Of a stretch of DNA of 64,000 nucleotides, positions 40,386 to 55,700 are shown piece by piece. This DNA comes from Nephrocerus scutellatus (lineage: Eukaryota; Arthropoda; Insecta; Diptera; Pipunculidae). Under the pieces are notes generated by a model. It saw nothing but the letters and a program-made list of their open reading frames with translations. It was not told where the DNA came from and did not search any database. The first letter of the stretch is position 1; the number at the start of each line of letters is the position of its first letter. Both the position numbers and the translations under genes were made by a program. The stretch is taken from assembly GCA_947095585.1 (NCBI GenBank), contig OX352762.1, forward strand, positions 43,076,537 through 43,140,536, read 5' to 3'.

Positions 40386-43300
40386 ATTTTTTTTTATATT
40401 TTTGTATGGATTTTGTTTAAATTTTTTTGCAATTACAAAACACAGGGCGTATCTTCAGTATAGGTTTTACGGCCACGCCCCCGCCTCCGACCACCACCCA
40501 CCGCCAAACAAATGTGGGTGAGGTGTTCCGCAAACGGCCCCTTTAGATGGGAGGGGCATCCAAAGTTTTAAGTTTTTTTTTAGAAAAATACCTTTTTCCA
40601 AGTACTTTGAAGGAGTTTTTGGGGTTAATTGGTACTAAATGATAAGTAATAAAAATACGTTTCATTTAAAAAAAAATCTCCACCCCCTCCCCCTTCGACA
40701 GAGTCATAATAATAAAAAGTCAAGGAGGGGGCGGGGCAAAGTGGGCTGGGTAAGTGTTGGTGTCAAATGAAAGGTAAAAACTAACTCTACACAGCCGTAC
40801 TATATTTATATGCGTGGCCCAAGTTTAACGGATGCTGGATCAATTTGTATTTGGTTTATGTGCAGTTTCATATAATTGAGTGGTATTTCATATAATTGAG
40901 TTTTTCCCATACAAAAACAGGTGTTCTATAGCAAACTCCATTATAGGTATTTCGAGATTTGGTCTTTCGGAGATACCTCCCATGAAAGCTCCAACTGAGC
41001 AGATTTTAAAAATCGCCATCTTGTTTTCCGGAAACGCCCCTTTAGGTAGGAGGGCCTTAAAACTATATGAAACTTAATTATATAAAACTGCACTTAAACC
41101 AAAAACTAATTAATCCATATCCAATCTAAATATAAAATTGATCGCTGTGTATTTTATAGTGTTTCCATAATTTACAATAACGCCTTTTAAATGGAAAAAC
41201 TCCTATTTAAATTCATTGAGCGCACTGTATTTTACAGTCTGTGTATAATTTACAAAAACGCCTTTTAAAAGGAAAAACTCATATCTAAGTATAAATGAAT
41301 TGAGCGCAAAATATCTTACTTTGTCCATAATTTTCGAGCACGTTTTTTAAAATAAAAAACTGATTTCTAAATTTAAACCAATTGAGCAATGAAATCCCAT
41401 CATCGCCTCTTTTTGTATGAAAAATATGAAACGAGTATATTTTGATGTAGCTTCCGTTTAAATATGGCATGGCTGTGTAGACATAATTTTCACCTTTCAT
41501 TTGGTACCTATACTTTGGACCCGCCCACTTTTACGAACGCCCTACTACTACTACTACTGACAAGCATGGTTCGATTGTCCCATTTTTATTGATCATTTTC
41601 ATTGATTCTTACCCATATTACATTGAATTTATTACCAATTAACACCAAAATCTCCATCAAATAACTTAGAAAAATGCCGGAATCTTTTAGTAAATGTATA
41701 TTAAATTATTATTTTTAAATTCTCTATATTAACTTCGCGTGCACGTGGCTGGTTGGCTGGCTGGCTGGCTGGCTGGTCAGATTTTCTGATAAATTTTTAG
41801 CCCACTTCCAATGGCCCGATTTTATTGAAATTTTGCACACATGTATATTTCCGGTGTTTCTCTTGAAATTTGAGGCCCCTCGGACCTCGGTTCGTGGGGC
41901 TCCCATACAAATATTTTACAAAATTTACCCGATTTTCTTTAAATTTTGTACACATGTGTGTTTTCGATGGAAAACACTTTTTGTAAAAATTTGGAGCGAT
42001 CGGCCCCTTGGGGACCCCAACATACAATTTTTAAATATCGCTATATCGCATCAGATCACGGCAAAGTCTGAGCTCTGTTCTTTGTGAGCAGCGCTGTTGG
42101 CTGCCGCTGCGTCATTTGGTGTGTGTGTGTGTGTATCTCCGATTAGAGAATCTACAAGAAAAATTTTAATTTTTATGGGTTGTTTTTTTAAAAAAAATTT
42201 TTATATTTTTGTATGGAATTTGTTTAAATTTTTTTGCAATTACAAAACACAGGGCGTATCTTCAGTATAGGTTTTACGGCCACGCCCCCGCCTTCGACCA
42301 CCACCCACCGCCAAACAAATGTGGGTGAGGTGTTCCCCAAACGGCCCCTTTAGATGGGAGGGGCATCCAAAGTTTTAAGTTTTTTTTTAGAAAAATGCCT
42401 TTTTCCAAGTACTTTGAAGGAGTTTTTGGGGTTAATTGGTACTAAATGATAAGTAATAAAAATACGTTTCATTTAAAAAAAAATCTCCACCCACTCCCCC
42501 TTCGACAGAGTCATAATAATAAAAAGTCAAGGAGGGGGCGGGGCAAAGTGGGCTGGGTAAGTGTTGGTGTCAAATGAAAGGTAAAAACTAACTCTACACA
42601 GCCGTACTATATTTATATGCGTGGCCCAAGTTTAACGGATGCTGGATCAATTTGTATTTGGTTTATGTGCAGTTTCATATAATTGAGTGGTATTTCATAT
42701 AATTGAGTTTTTCCCATACAATAACAGGTGTTCTATAGCAAACTCCATTATAGGTATTTCGAGATTTGGTCTTTCGGAGATACCTCCCATGAAAGCTCCA
42801 ACTGAGCAGATTTTGACATCGCCATCTTGTTTTCCGGAAACGCCCCTTTAGGTAGGAGGGCCTTAAAACTATATGAAACTTAATTATATAAAACTGCACA
42901 TAAACCAAAAACAAATTAATCCATATCCAATCTAAATATAAAATTGATCGCTGTGTATTTTATAGTGTTTCCATAATTTACAATATCGTCTTTTAAATGG
43001 AAAAACTCCTATTTAAATTCATTGAGCGCACTGTATTTTACAGTCTGTGCATAATTTACAAAAACGCCTTTTAAAAGGAAAAACTCATATCTAAGTATAA
43101 ATGAATTGAGCGCATAATATCTTACTTTGTCCATAATTTTCGAGCACGTTTTTTAAAATAAAAAACTGATTTCTAAATTTAAACCAATTGAGCAATGAAA
43201 TCCCATCATCGCCTCTTTTTGTATGAAAAATATGAAACGAGTATATTTTGATGTAGCTTCCGTTTAAATATGGCATGGCTGTGTAGACTTAATTTTCACC

Positions 43301-43419
43301 TTTCATTTGGTACCTATACTTTGGACCCGCCCACTTTTACGAACGCCCTACTACTACTACTGACAAGCATGGTTCGATTGTCCCATTTTTAAATTCTCTA
43401 TATTAACTTCACTTGCCCG

Positions 43420-43455
<36 letters not shown>

Positions 43456-45290
43456 TGGCTGGCTGGCTGGCCAAATCTTTTGATCAATTTTTAACCCACT
43501 TCCTACAGCCCGATTTTATTGAAATTTTGTACACATGTATATCTCCCAAGACAACACTTTCTATTAAATTTTGAGGCCCCTCGGGCTGCGGGGTCGGGGG
43601 GCTCCCAAACAAAAATTTTAAAAAATTTACCCGATTTTCTTCAAATTTTACACACATGTGTATACCCAATAAACAATACTTTTTCGAAAATTTGGTAGTG
43701 ATCGGGTCCCGGGTTCGGCCGCAAGGCCCTTATACATTTTTTAAATATCTGTACTGGCATCAGATATTCGTCGCCCTATATGGACTGTGTGCGGTGTGTG
43801 CTGCGCAGTCGGCTGCGCTGCATGGTTTTGGTGGTGGAGAGAGAGAGAGTAATCTTAGCTCACGCACAAATGAACCCAGCAAATGAAACGAGACATACAT
43901 GTTTTATGCTTACTTCAACTTACATTTTTATTTACTGAATTTTATTTTTATTGATGTCGTTTTTTGTTGTCGATATCAACTTACAGATAGAACAACAAGT
44001 TTTCGCAATATTCTGTCATTTCGCGTTTTCATAAATTAGTTCAGAGCAGTCAAAGAGTTCTCAAGATAAATGTTCGTGTTTCTTATTTGCTCAGAGTATG
44101 AGCGTGCTCTAAGTGCTCAGAATAAAATGATCTGAGCTTTTTCAATTTTAACATCTGATGTCAAATGTTTGTTTCGATGATTTTCTCCTACAATAAAAAA
44201 AAATGGCCCAGGATCGAGGGGCTCCCATATCAATTTCTGCGATTAGAGAATTTAGATGAAAAATTTTAATTTTTATGGGTTGTTTTTTTTATTTACTGAA
44301 TTGTATTTTTATTGATGTCGTTTTTTTTGTTGTCGATATCAACTTACAGATAGAACAACAAGTTTTCACAATATTCTGTCATTTCGCGTTTTCATAAATT
44401 AGTTCAGAGCAGTCAAAGAGTTCTCAAGATAACTGTTCGTGTTTCTTATTTGCTCAGAGTATGAGCGTGCTCTACGTGCTCAGAATAAAATGATCTGAGC
44501 ATTTTCAATTTTAACATCTGATGTCAAATGTCTGTTTCGATGATTTTCTCCTACAATAAAAATAAAATGGCCCAGGATCGAGGGGCTCCCAATCAATTTC
44601 TGCGATTAGAGAATTTAGATGAAAAATTTTAATTTTTATGGGTTGTTTTTTTATTCATCATTTCATTGATTCTTACCCATATTACATTGAATTTATTACC
44701 AATTAACAGCAAAATCTCCATCAAATAACTTAGAAAAATGCCGGAATCTTTTAGTAAATGTATATTAAATTTTTTTTTTTAAATTCTCTATATTAACTTC
44801 GCGTGCACGTGGCTGGTTGGCTGGCTGGCTGGCTGGCTGGCTGGTCAGATTTTCTGATCAATTTTTAGCCCACTTCCAATGGCCCGATTTTATTGAAATT
44901 TTGCACACATGTATATTTCCGGTGACAATAGTTTCTATTGAAATTTGAGGCCCCTCGGACCACTGGTTCGGGGAGCTCCCATACAAATATTTTACAAAAT
45001 TTACCCGATTTTCTTTAAATTTTGTACACATGTGTGTCTTCGATGGAAAACACTTTTTGTAAAAATTTGGAGCGATCGGCCCCTTGGGGACCCCAACATA
45101 CAATTTTTAAATATCGCTATATCGCATCAGATCACGGCAAAGTCTGAGCTCTGTGCTTTGTGAGCAGCGCTGTTCGTTGCCGCTGCGTCATTTGGTGTGT
45201 GTGTGTGTATCTCCGATTAGAGAATCTACAAGAAAAATTTTAATTTTTATGGGTTGTTTTTTTAAATTTTTTTTAAATTTTTTTTTATAT
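40386..45290. repeat. Higher-order unit, copy 2 (~4.89 kb)
   Basis: Almost identical to 35490-40385. Differences I can see are single bases (TTTATGG versus TATATGG at 38911/43794; CAAATAAAAGG versus CAAATGAAAGG at 37687/42570; CTGCTCG versus CTGTTCG at 39549/44432) and GGCT copy number. Similarity of the two frames ends near 45290, where the next unit has different variants (AAAATGCC versus AAAATACC). Confidence 0.85.
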
Positions 45291-46609
45291 TTTTGTATGG
45301 ATTTTGTTTAAATTTTTTTGCAATTACAAAACACAGGGCGTATCTTCAGTATAGGTTTTACGGCCACGCCCCCGCCTCCGACCACCACCCACCGCCAAAC
45401 AAATGTGGGTGAGGTGTTCCGCAAACGGCCCCTTTAGATGGGAGGGGCATCCAAAGTTTTAAGTTTTTTTTAGAAAAATGCCTTTTTCCAAGTACTTTGA
45501 AGGAGTTTTTGGGGTACTGATTGGTACTAAATGATAAGTAAAAAAAATACGTTTCATTTAAAAAAAAATCTCCACCCCCTCCCCCTTCGACAGAATCATA
45601 ATAATAAAAAGTCAAGGAGGGGGCGGGGCAAAGTGGGCTGGGTAAGTGTTGGTGTCAAATGAAAGGTAAAAACTAACTCTACACAGCCGTACTATATTTA
45701 TATGCGTGGCACAAGTTTAACGGATGCTGGATCAATTTGTATTTGGTTTATGTGCAGTTTCATATAATTGAGTGGTATTTCATATAATTGAGTTTTTCCC
45801 ATACAAAAAAAGGTGTTCTATAGCAAACTCCATTATAGGTATTTCGAGATTTGGTCTTTCGGAGATACCTCCCATGAAAGCTCCAACTGAGCAGATTTTG
45901 AAAATCGCCATCTTGTTTTCCGGAAACGCCCCTTTAGGTAGGAGGGCCTTAAAACTATATGAAACTTAATTATATAAAACTGCATATAAACCAAAAACAA
46001 ATTAATCCATATCCAATCTAAATATAAAATTGAACGCTGTGTATTTTATAGTGTTTCCATAATTTACAATAACGCCTTTTAAATGGAAAAACTCCTATTT
46101 AAATTCATTGAGCGCACTGTATTTTACAGTCTGTGCATAATTTACAAAAACGCCTTTTAAAAGGAAAAACTCATATCTAAGTATAAATGAATTGAGCGCA
46201 AAATATCTTACTTTGTCCATAATTTTCGAGCACGTTTTTTAAAATAAAAAACTGATTTCTAAATTTAAACCAATTGAGCAATGAAATCCCATCATCGCCT
46301 CTTTTTGTATGAAAAATATGAAACGAGTATATTTTGATGTAGCTTCCGTTTAAATATGGCATGGCTGTGTAGACATAATTTTCACCTTTCATTTGGTACC
46401 TATACTTTGGACCCGCCCACTTTTACGAACGCCCTACTACTACTACTACTGACAAGCATGGTTCGATTGTGCCATTTTTATTGATCATTTTCATTGATTC
46501 TTACCCATATTACATTGAATTTATTACCAATTAACACCAAAATCTCCATCAAATAACTTAGAAAAATGCCGGAATCTTTTAGTAAATGTATATAAAATTA
46601 TTATTTTTA

Positions 46610-48090
46610 AATTCTCTATATTAACTTCGCGTGCACGTGGCTGGTTGGCTGGCTGGCTGGTCAGATTTTCTGATCAATTTTTAGCCCACTTCCAATGGCC
46701 CGATTTTATTGAAATTTTGCACACATGTATATTTCCGGTGACAATAGTTTCTATTGAAATTTGAGGCCCCTCGGACCTCGGGTTCGGGGGGCTCCCATAC
46801 AAATATTTTACAAAATTTACCCCATTTTCTTTAGTACACATGTGTGTCTTCGATGGAAAACACTTTTTGTAAAAATTTGGAGCGATCGGCCCATTGGGGA
46901 ACCCAACATACAATTTTTAAATATCGCTATATCGCATCAGATCACGGCAAAGTCTGAGCTCTGTGCTTTGTGAGCAGCGCTGTTCGCTGCCGCTGCGTCA
47001 TTTGGTGTGTGTGTGTATCTCCGATTAGAGAATCTACAAGAAAAATTTTAATTTTTATGGGTTGTTTTTTTTTTAATTTTTTTAAGTGGGCTGGGTAAGT
47101 GTTGGTGTCAAATGAAAGGTAAAAACTAACTCTACACAGCCGTACTATATTTATATGCGTGGCCCAAGTTTAACGGATGCTGGATCAATTTGTATTTGGT
47201 TTATGTGCAGTTTCATATAATTGAGTGGTATTTCATATAATTGAGTTTTTCCCATACAAAAACAGGTGTTCTATAGCAAACTCCATTATAGGTATTTCGA
47301 GATTTGGTCTTTCGGAGATACCTCCCATGAAAGCTCCAACTGAGCAGATTTTGAAAATCGCCATCTTGTTTTCTGGAAACGCCCCTTTAGGTAGGAGGGC
47401 CTTAAAACTATATGAAACTTAATTATATAAAACTGCACATAAACCAAAAACAAATTAATCCATATCCAATCTTAATATAAAATTGATCGCTGTGTATTTT
47501 TCCATAATTTACAATAACGCCTTTTAAATGGAAAAACTCCTATTTAAATTCATTGAGCGCACTGTATTTTACAGTCTGTGCATAATTTACAAAATGGCCT
47601 TTTAAAAGGAAAAACTCATATCTAAGTATAAATGAATTAAGCGCAAAATATCTTAATTTGTCCATAATTTTCGAGCACGTTTTTTAAAATAAAAAACTGA
47701 TTTCTAAATTTAAACCAATTGAGCAATGAAATCCCATCATCGCCTCTTTTTGTATGAAAAATATGAAACGAGTATATTTTGATGTAGCTTCCGTTTAAAT
47801 ATGGCATGGCTGTGTAGACATAATTTTCACGTTTCATTTGGTACCTATACTTTGGACCCGCCCACTTTTACGAACGCCCTACTACTACTACTACTGACAA
47901 GCATGGTTCGATTGTCCCATTTTTATTGATCATTTTCATTGATTCTTACCCATATTACATTGAATTTATTACCAATTAACACCAAAATCTCCATCAAATA
48001 ACTTAGAAAAATGCCGGAATCTTAAAGTTAATGTATATTAAATTATTATTTTTAAATTCTCTATATTAACTTCGCGTGCACGTGGCTGGT

Positions 48091-48121
<31 letters not shown>

Positions 48122-49530
48122 TCAGATTTTCTGATCAATTTTTAGCCCACTTCCAATGGCCCGATTTTATTGAAATTTTGCACACATGTATATTTCCGGT
48201 GACAATAGTTTCTATTGAAATTTGAGGCCCCTCGGACCTCGGGTTCGGGGGGCTCCCATACAAATATTTTACAAAATTTACCCGATTTTCTTTAAATTTT
48301 GTACACATGTGTGTCTTCGATGGAAAACACTTTTTGTAAAAATTTGGAGCGATCGGCCCATTGGGGAACCCAACATACAATTTTTAAATATCGCTATATC
48401 GCATCAGATCACGGCAAAGTCTGTGCTCTGTGCTTTGTGAGCAGCGCTGTTCGCTGCCGCTGCGTCATTTGGTGTGTGTGTGTGTGTATCTCCGATTAGA
48501 GAATCTACAAGAAAAATTTTAATTTTTATGGGTTGTTTTTTTTTTAAATTTTTTTAAGTGGGCTGGGTAAGTGTTGGTGTCAAATGAAAGGTAAAAACTA
48601 ACTCTACACAGCCGTACTATATTTATATGCGTGGCCCAAGTTTAACGGATGCTGGATCAATTTGTATTTGGTTTATGTGCAGTTTCATATAATTGAGTGG
48701 TATTTCATATAATTGAGTTTTTCCCATACAAAAACAGGTGTTCTATAGCAAACTCCATTATAGGTATTTCGAGATTTGGTCTTTCGGAGATGCCTCCCAT
48801 GAAAGCTCCAACTGAGCAGATTTTGAAAATCGCCATCTTGTTTTCCGGAAACGCCCCTTTAGGTAGGAGGGCCTTAAAACTATATGAAACTTAATTATAT
48901 AAAACTGCACATAAACCAAAAACAAATTAATCCATATCCAATCTTAATATAAAATTGATCGCTGTGTATTTTATAGTGTTTCCATAATTTACAATAACGC
49001 CTTTTAAATGGAAAAACTCCTATTTAAATTCATTGAGCGCACTGTATTTTACAGTCTGTGCATAATTTACAAAAACGCCTTTTAAAAGGAAAAACTCATA
49101 TCTAAGTATAAATGAATTGAGCGCAAAATATCTTACTTTGTCCATAATTTTCGAGCACGTTTTTTAAAATAAAAAACTGATTTCTAAATTTAAACCAATT
49201 GAGCAATGAAATCCCATCATCGCCTCTTTTTGTATGAAAAATATGAAACGAGTATATTTTGATGTAGCTTCCGTTTAAATATGGCATGGCTGTGTAGACA
49301 TAATTTTCACCTTTCATTTGGTACCTATACTTTGGACCCGCCCACTTTTACGAACGCCCTACTACTACTACTACTGACAAGCATGGTTCGATTGTCCCAT
49401 TTTTATTGATCATTTTCATTGATTCTTACCCATATTACATTGAATTTATTACCAATTAACACCAAAATCTCCATCAAATAACTTAGAAAAATGCCGGAAT
49501 CTTTTAGTAAATGTATATTAAATTATTATT
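46610..49530. repeat. Two ~1.47-kb compact units sharing one deletion
   Basis: At about 47085 and 48556, a T-run joins directly to AAGTGGGCTGGG. The linker with CACAGGGCGTATC, CACGCCCCCGCC and CCCCTTCGAC (about 360 bp) is missing in both. The units are spaced 1472 bp. They also share the CCCATTGGGGAACCC variant (46891, 48358). One deletion event followed by duplication is the simplest reading. Confidence 0.85.
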
Positions 49531-51233
49531 TTTAAATTCTCTATATTAACTTCGCGTGCACGTGGCTGGTTGGCTGGCTGGCTGGCTGGCTGGTCAGATT
49601 TTCTGATCAATTTTTAGCCCACTTCCAATGGCCCGATTTTATTGAAATTTTGCACACATGTATATTTCCGGTGACAATAGTTTCTATTGAAATTTGAGGC
49701 CCCTCGGACCTCGGGTTCGGGGGGCTCCCATACAAATATTTTACAAAATTTACCCGATTTTCTTTAAATTTTGTACACATGTGTGTCTTCGATGGAAAAC
49801 ACCTTTTGTAAAAATTTGGAGCGATCGGCCCCTTGGGGACCCCAACATACAATTTTTAAATATCGCTATATCGCATCAGATCACGGCAAAGTCTGAGCTC
49901 TGTGCTTTGTGAGCAGCGCTGTTCGCTGCCACTGCGTCATTTGGTGTGTGTGTGTGTGTATCTCCGATTAGAGAATCTACAAGAAAAATTTTAATTTTTA
50001 TGGGTTGTTTTTTTTAAATTTTTTTTTTAAATTTTTTTTTATATTTTTGTATGGATTTTGTTTAAATTTTTTTGCAAATTCAAAATACAGGGCGTATCTT
50101 CAGTATAGGTTTTACGGCCACGCCCCCGCCTCCGACCACCACCCACCGCCAAACAAATGTGGGTGAGGTGTTCCGCAAACGGCCCCTTTAGATGGGAGGG
50201 GCATCCAAAATTTTAAGTTTTTTTTTTTAGAAAAATGCCTTTTTCCAAGTACTTTGAAGGAGTTTTTGGGGTTAATTGGTACTAAATGATAAGTAATAAA
50301 AATACGTTTCATTTAAAAAAAAATCTCCACCCCCTCCCCCTTCGACAAAGTCATAATAATAAAAAGTCAAGGAGTGGGCGGGGCGAAGTGGGCTGGGTAA
50401 GTGTTGGTGTCAAATGAAAGGTAAAAACTAACTCTACACAGCCGTACTATATTTATATGCGTGGCACAAGTTTAACGGATGCTGGATCAATTTGTATTTG
50501 GTTTATGTGCAGTTTCATATAATTGAGTGGTATTTCATATAATTGAGTTTTCCCCATACAAAATTAGGTGTTCTATAGCAAACTCCATTATAGGTATTTC
50601 GAGATTTGGTCTTTCGGAGATACCTCCCATGAAAGCTCCAACTGAGCAGAATTTGAAAATCGCCATCTTGTTTTCCGGAAACGCCCCTTTAGGTAGGAGG
50701 GCCTTAAAACTATATGAAACTTAATTATATAAAGCTGCACATAAACCAAAAACAAATTAATCCATATCCAATCTAAATATAAAATTGATCGCTGTGTATT
50801 TTATAGTGTTTCCATAATTTACAATAACGCCTTTTAAATGGAAAAACTCCTATTTAAATTCATAGAGCGCACTGTATTTTACAGTCTGTGCATAATTTAC
50901 AAAAACGCCTTTTAAAAGGAAAAACTCATATCTAAGTATAAATGAATTAAGCGCAAAATATCTTACTTTGTCCATAATTTTCGAGCACGTTTTTTAAAAT
51001 AAAAAACTGATTTCTAAATTTAAACCAATTGAGCAATGAAATCCCATCATCGCCTCTTTTTGTATGAAAAATATGTAACGAGTATATTTTGATGAAGCTT
51101 CCGTTTAAATATGGCATGGCTGTGTAGACATAATTTTCACCTTTCATTTGGTACCTATACTTTGGACCCGCCCACTTTTACGAACGCCCTACTACTACTA
51201 CTGACAAGCATGGTTCGATTGTCCCATTTTTAA

Positions 51234-51260
51234 ATTCTCTATATTAACTTCACTTGCCCG

Positions 51261-51296
<36 letters not shown>

Positions 51297-52740
51297 TGGC
51301 TGGCTGGCTGGCCAAATCTTTTGATCAAATTTTAACCCACTTCCTACAGCCCGATTTTATTGAAATTTTGTACACATGTATATCTCCCAAGACAACACTT
51401 TCTATTAAAATTTGAGGCCCCTCGGGTCGCGGGGTCGGGGGGCTCCCATACAAATATTTTACAAAATTTACCCGATTTTCTTTAAATTTTGTACACATGT
51501 GTGATTTCGATGGAAAACACTTTTTGCAAAAATTTGGAGCGATCGGCCCCTTGGGGACCCCAATATACAATTTTTAAATATCGCTATATCGCATCAGATC
51601 ACGGCAAAGTCTGAGCTCTATGCTTTGTGAGCAGCGCTGTTCGCTGCCGCTGCGTCATTTGGTGAATGATTTTGCCACAAAACGAGCAAGCAGTGTGTGT
51701 GAGTGTGTGTGTATCCCCGATTAGAGAATTTACAAGAAAAATTTTAATTTTTAAATTCTCTATATTAACTTCACTTGCCCGTGGCTGGCTGGCTGGCTGG
51801 CTGACTGGCTGGCTGGCTGGCTGGCTGGCCAAATCTTGTGATCAATTTTTAACCCACTTCCTACAGCCCGATTTTATTGAAATTTTGCACACATGTATAT
51901 TTCCGGTGACAACACTTTCTATTAAAATTTGAGGCCGCTCGGGCCGCGGGGTCGGGGGGCTCCCATACAAATATTTTACAAAATTTACCCGATTTTCTTT
52001 AAATTTTGTACACATGTGTGTCTTCGATGGAAAACACTTTTTGTAAAAATTTGGAGCGATCGGCCCCTTGGGGACCCCAATATACAATTTTTAAATATCG
52101 CTATATCGCATCAGATCACGGCAAAGGCTGAGCTCTGTGCTTTGTGACAAGCGCTGTTCGCTGCCGCTGCGTCATTTGTGAATGATTTTGCCACAAAACG
52201 AGCATGCAGTGTGTGTGTGTGTTTCCCCAATTAGAGAATTTACAAGAAAAATTTTAATTTTTATGGATTGTTTTTTTAAATTCTCTATATTAACTTCGCG
52301 TGCACGTGGCTGGTTGGCTGGCTGGCTGGCTGGCTGGTCAGATTTTCTGATCAATTTTTAGCCCACTTCCAATGGCCCGATTTTATTGAAATTTTGCACA
52401 CATGTATATTTCCGGTGACAATAGTTTCTATTGAAATTTTAAGCCCCTCGGACCTCGGGTTCGGGGGGCTCCCATACAAATATTTTACAAAATTTACCCG
52501 ATTTTCTTTAAATATTGTACACACGTGTGTCTTCGATGGAAAACACTTTTTGTAAAAATTTGGAGCGATCGGCCCCTTGGGGACCCAAACATACAATTTT
52601 TAAATATCGCTATATCGCATCAGATCACGGCAAAGTCTGAGCTCTGTGCTTTGTGAGCAGCGCTGTTCGCTGCCTTTGCGTCATTTGGTGTGTGTGTGTG
52701 TGTATCTCCGATTAGAGAATCTACAAGAAAAATTTTAATT
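51234..52740. repeat. Second run of three M modules
   Basis: M modules at about 51234, 51754 and 52278, spaced ~520 bp without cores between them. The first two start CACTTGCCCGTGGCTGG and have (GGCT)n interrupted by GACT; the third starts CGCGTGCACGTGG. A stretch TGAATGATTTTGCCACAAAACGAGC near 51663 and 52180 is shared with the run at 32.5-33.2 kb. Confidence 0.8.
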
Positions 52741-55700
52741 TTTATGGGTTGTTTTTTTTAAATTTTTTTTTAAAATTTTTTTTTTATATTTTTGTATGGA
52801 TTTTGTTTAAATTTTTTTGCAATTACAAAACACAGGGCGTATCTTCAGTATAGGTTTTACGGCCACGCCCCCGCCTCCGACCACCACCCACCGCCAAACA
52901 AATGTGGGTGAGGTGTTCCGCAAACGGCCCCTTTAGATGGGAGGGGCATCCAAAGTTTTAAGTTTTTTTTTTAGAAAAATGCCTTTTTCCAAGTACTTTG
53001 AAGGAGTTTTTGGGGTTAATTGGTACTAAATGATAAGTAATAAAAATACGTTTCATTTAAAAAAAAATCTCCACCGCCTCCCCCTTCGACAGAGTCATAA
53101 TAATAAAAAGTCAAGGAGGGGGCGGGGCAAAGTGGGCTGGGTAAGTGTTGGTGTCAAATGAAAGGTAAAAACTAACTCTACACAGCCGTACTATATTTAT
53201 ATGCGTGGCCCAAGTTTTACGGATGCTGGATCAATTTGTATTTGGTTTATGTGCAGTTTCATATAATTGAGTGGTATTTCATATAATTGAGTTTTTCCCA
53301 TACAAAAACAGGTGTTCTATAGCAAACTCCATTATAGGTATTTCGAGATTTGGTCTTTCGGTGATACCTCCCATGAAAGCTCCAACTGAGCAGATTTTGA
53401 AAATCGCCATCTTGTTTTCCGGAAACGCCCCTTTAGGTAGGAGAGCCTTAAAACTATATGAAACTTAATTATATAAAACTGCACATAAACCAAAAACCAA
53501 TTAATCCATATCCAATCTAAATATAAAATTGATCGCTGTGTATTTTATAGTGTTTCCATAATTTACAATAACTCCTTTTAAATGGAAAAACACTATTTAA
53601 ATTCATTGAGCGCACTGTATTTTACAGTCTGTGCATAATTTACAAAAACGCCTTTTAAAAGGAAAAACTCATATCTAAGTATAAATGAATTGAGCGCAAA
53701 ATATCTTTCTTTGTCCATAATTTTCGAGCACGTTTTTTAAAATAAAAACTGATTTCTAAATTTAAACCAATTGAGCAATTAAATCCCATCATCGCCTCTT
53801 TTTGTATGAAAAATATGAAACGAGTATATTTTGATGTAGCTTCCGTTTAAATATGGCATGGCTGTGTGGACATAATTTTCACCTTTCATTTGGTACCTAT
53901 ACTTTGGACCCGCCCACTTTTACGAACGCCCTACTACTACTACTACTGACAAGCATGGTTCGATTGTCCCATTTTTATTGATCATTTTCATTGATTCTTA
54001 CCCATATTACATTGAATTTATTACCAATTAACACCAAAATCTCCATCAAATAACTTAGAAAAATGCCGGAATCTTTTAGTAAATGTATATTAAATTATTA
54101 TTTTAAATTCTCTATATTAACTTCGCGTGCACGTGGCTGGTTGGCTGGCTGGCTGGCTGGTCAGATTTTCTGATCAATTTTTAGCCCACTTCCAATGGCC
54201 CGATTTTATTGAAATTTTGCACACATGTATATTTCCGGTGACAATAGTTTCTATTGAAATTTGAGGCCCCTCGGACCTCGGGTTCGGGGGGCTCCCATAC
54301 AAATATTTTACAAAATTTACCCGATTTTCTTTAAATTTTGTACACATGTGTGTCTTCGATGGAAAACACTTTTTGTAAAAATTTGGAGCGATCGGCCCCT
54401 TGGGGACCCCAACATACAATTTTTAAATATCGCTATATCGCATCAGATCACGGCAAAGTCTGAGCTCTGTGCTTTGTGAGCAGCGCTGTTCGCTGCCGCT
54501 GCGTCATTTGGTGTGTGTGTGTGTGTATCTCCGATTAGAGAATCTACAAGAAAAATTTTAATTTTTATGGGTTGTTTTTTTTAAAATTTTTTTTTTATAT
54601 TTTTGTATGGATTTTGTTTAAATTTTTTTGCAATTACAAAACACAGGGCGTATCTTCAGTTTAGGTTTTACTGCCACGCCCCCGCCTCCGACCACCACCC
54701 ACCGCCAAACAAATGTGGGTGAGGTGTTCCGCAAACGGCCCCTTTAGATGGGAGGGGCATCCAAAGTTTTAAGTTTTTTTTTTAAGAAAAATGCCTTTTT
54801 CCAAGTACTTTGAAGGAGTTTTTGGGGTTAATTGGTACTAAATGATAAGTAATAAAAATACGTTTCATTTAAAAAAAAAATCTCCACCCCCTCCCCCTTC
54901 GACAGAGTCATAATAATAAAAAGTCAAGGAGGGGGCGGGGCAAATTGGGCTGGGTAAGTGTTGGTGTCAAATGAAAGGTAAAAACTAACTCTACACAGCC
55001 GTACTATATTTATATGCGTGGCCCAAGTTTTTAACGGATGCTGGATCAATTTGTATTTGGTTTATGTGCAGTTTCATATAATTGAGTGGTATTTCATATA
55101 ATTGAGTTTTTCCCATACAAAAACAGGTGTTCTATAGCAAACTCCATTATAGGTATTTCGAGATTTGGTCTTTCGGTGATACCTCCCATGAAAGCTCCAA
55201 CTGAGCAGATTTTGAAAATCGCCATCTTGTTTTCCGGAAACGCCCCTTTAGGTAGGAGGGCCTTAAAACTATATGAAACTTAATTATATAAAACTGCACA
55301 TAAATCAAAAACCAATTAATCCATATCCAATCTAAATATAAAATTGATCGCTGTGTATTTTATAGTGTTTCCATAATTTACAATAACGCCTTTTAAATGG
55401 AAAAACTCCTATTTAAATTCATTGAGCGCACTGTATTTTACAGTCTGTGCATAATTTACAAAAACGCCTTTTAAAAGGAAAAACTCATATCTAAGTATAA
55501 ATGAATTGAGCGCAAAATATCTTTCTTTGTCCATAATTTTCGAGCACGTTTTTTAAAATAAAAAACTGATTTCTAAATTTAAACCAATTGAGCAATTAAA
55601 TCCCATCATCGCCTCTTTTTGTATGAAAAATATGAAACGAGTATATTTTGATGTAGCTTCCGTTTAAATATGGCATGGCTGTGTGGACATAATTTTCACC

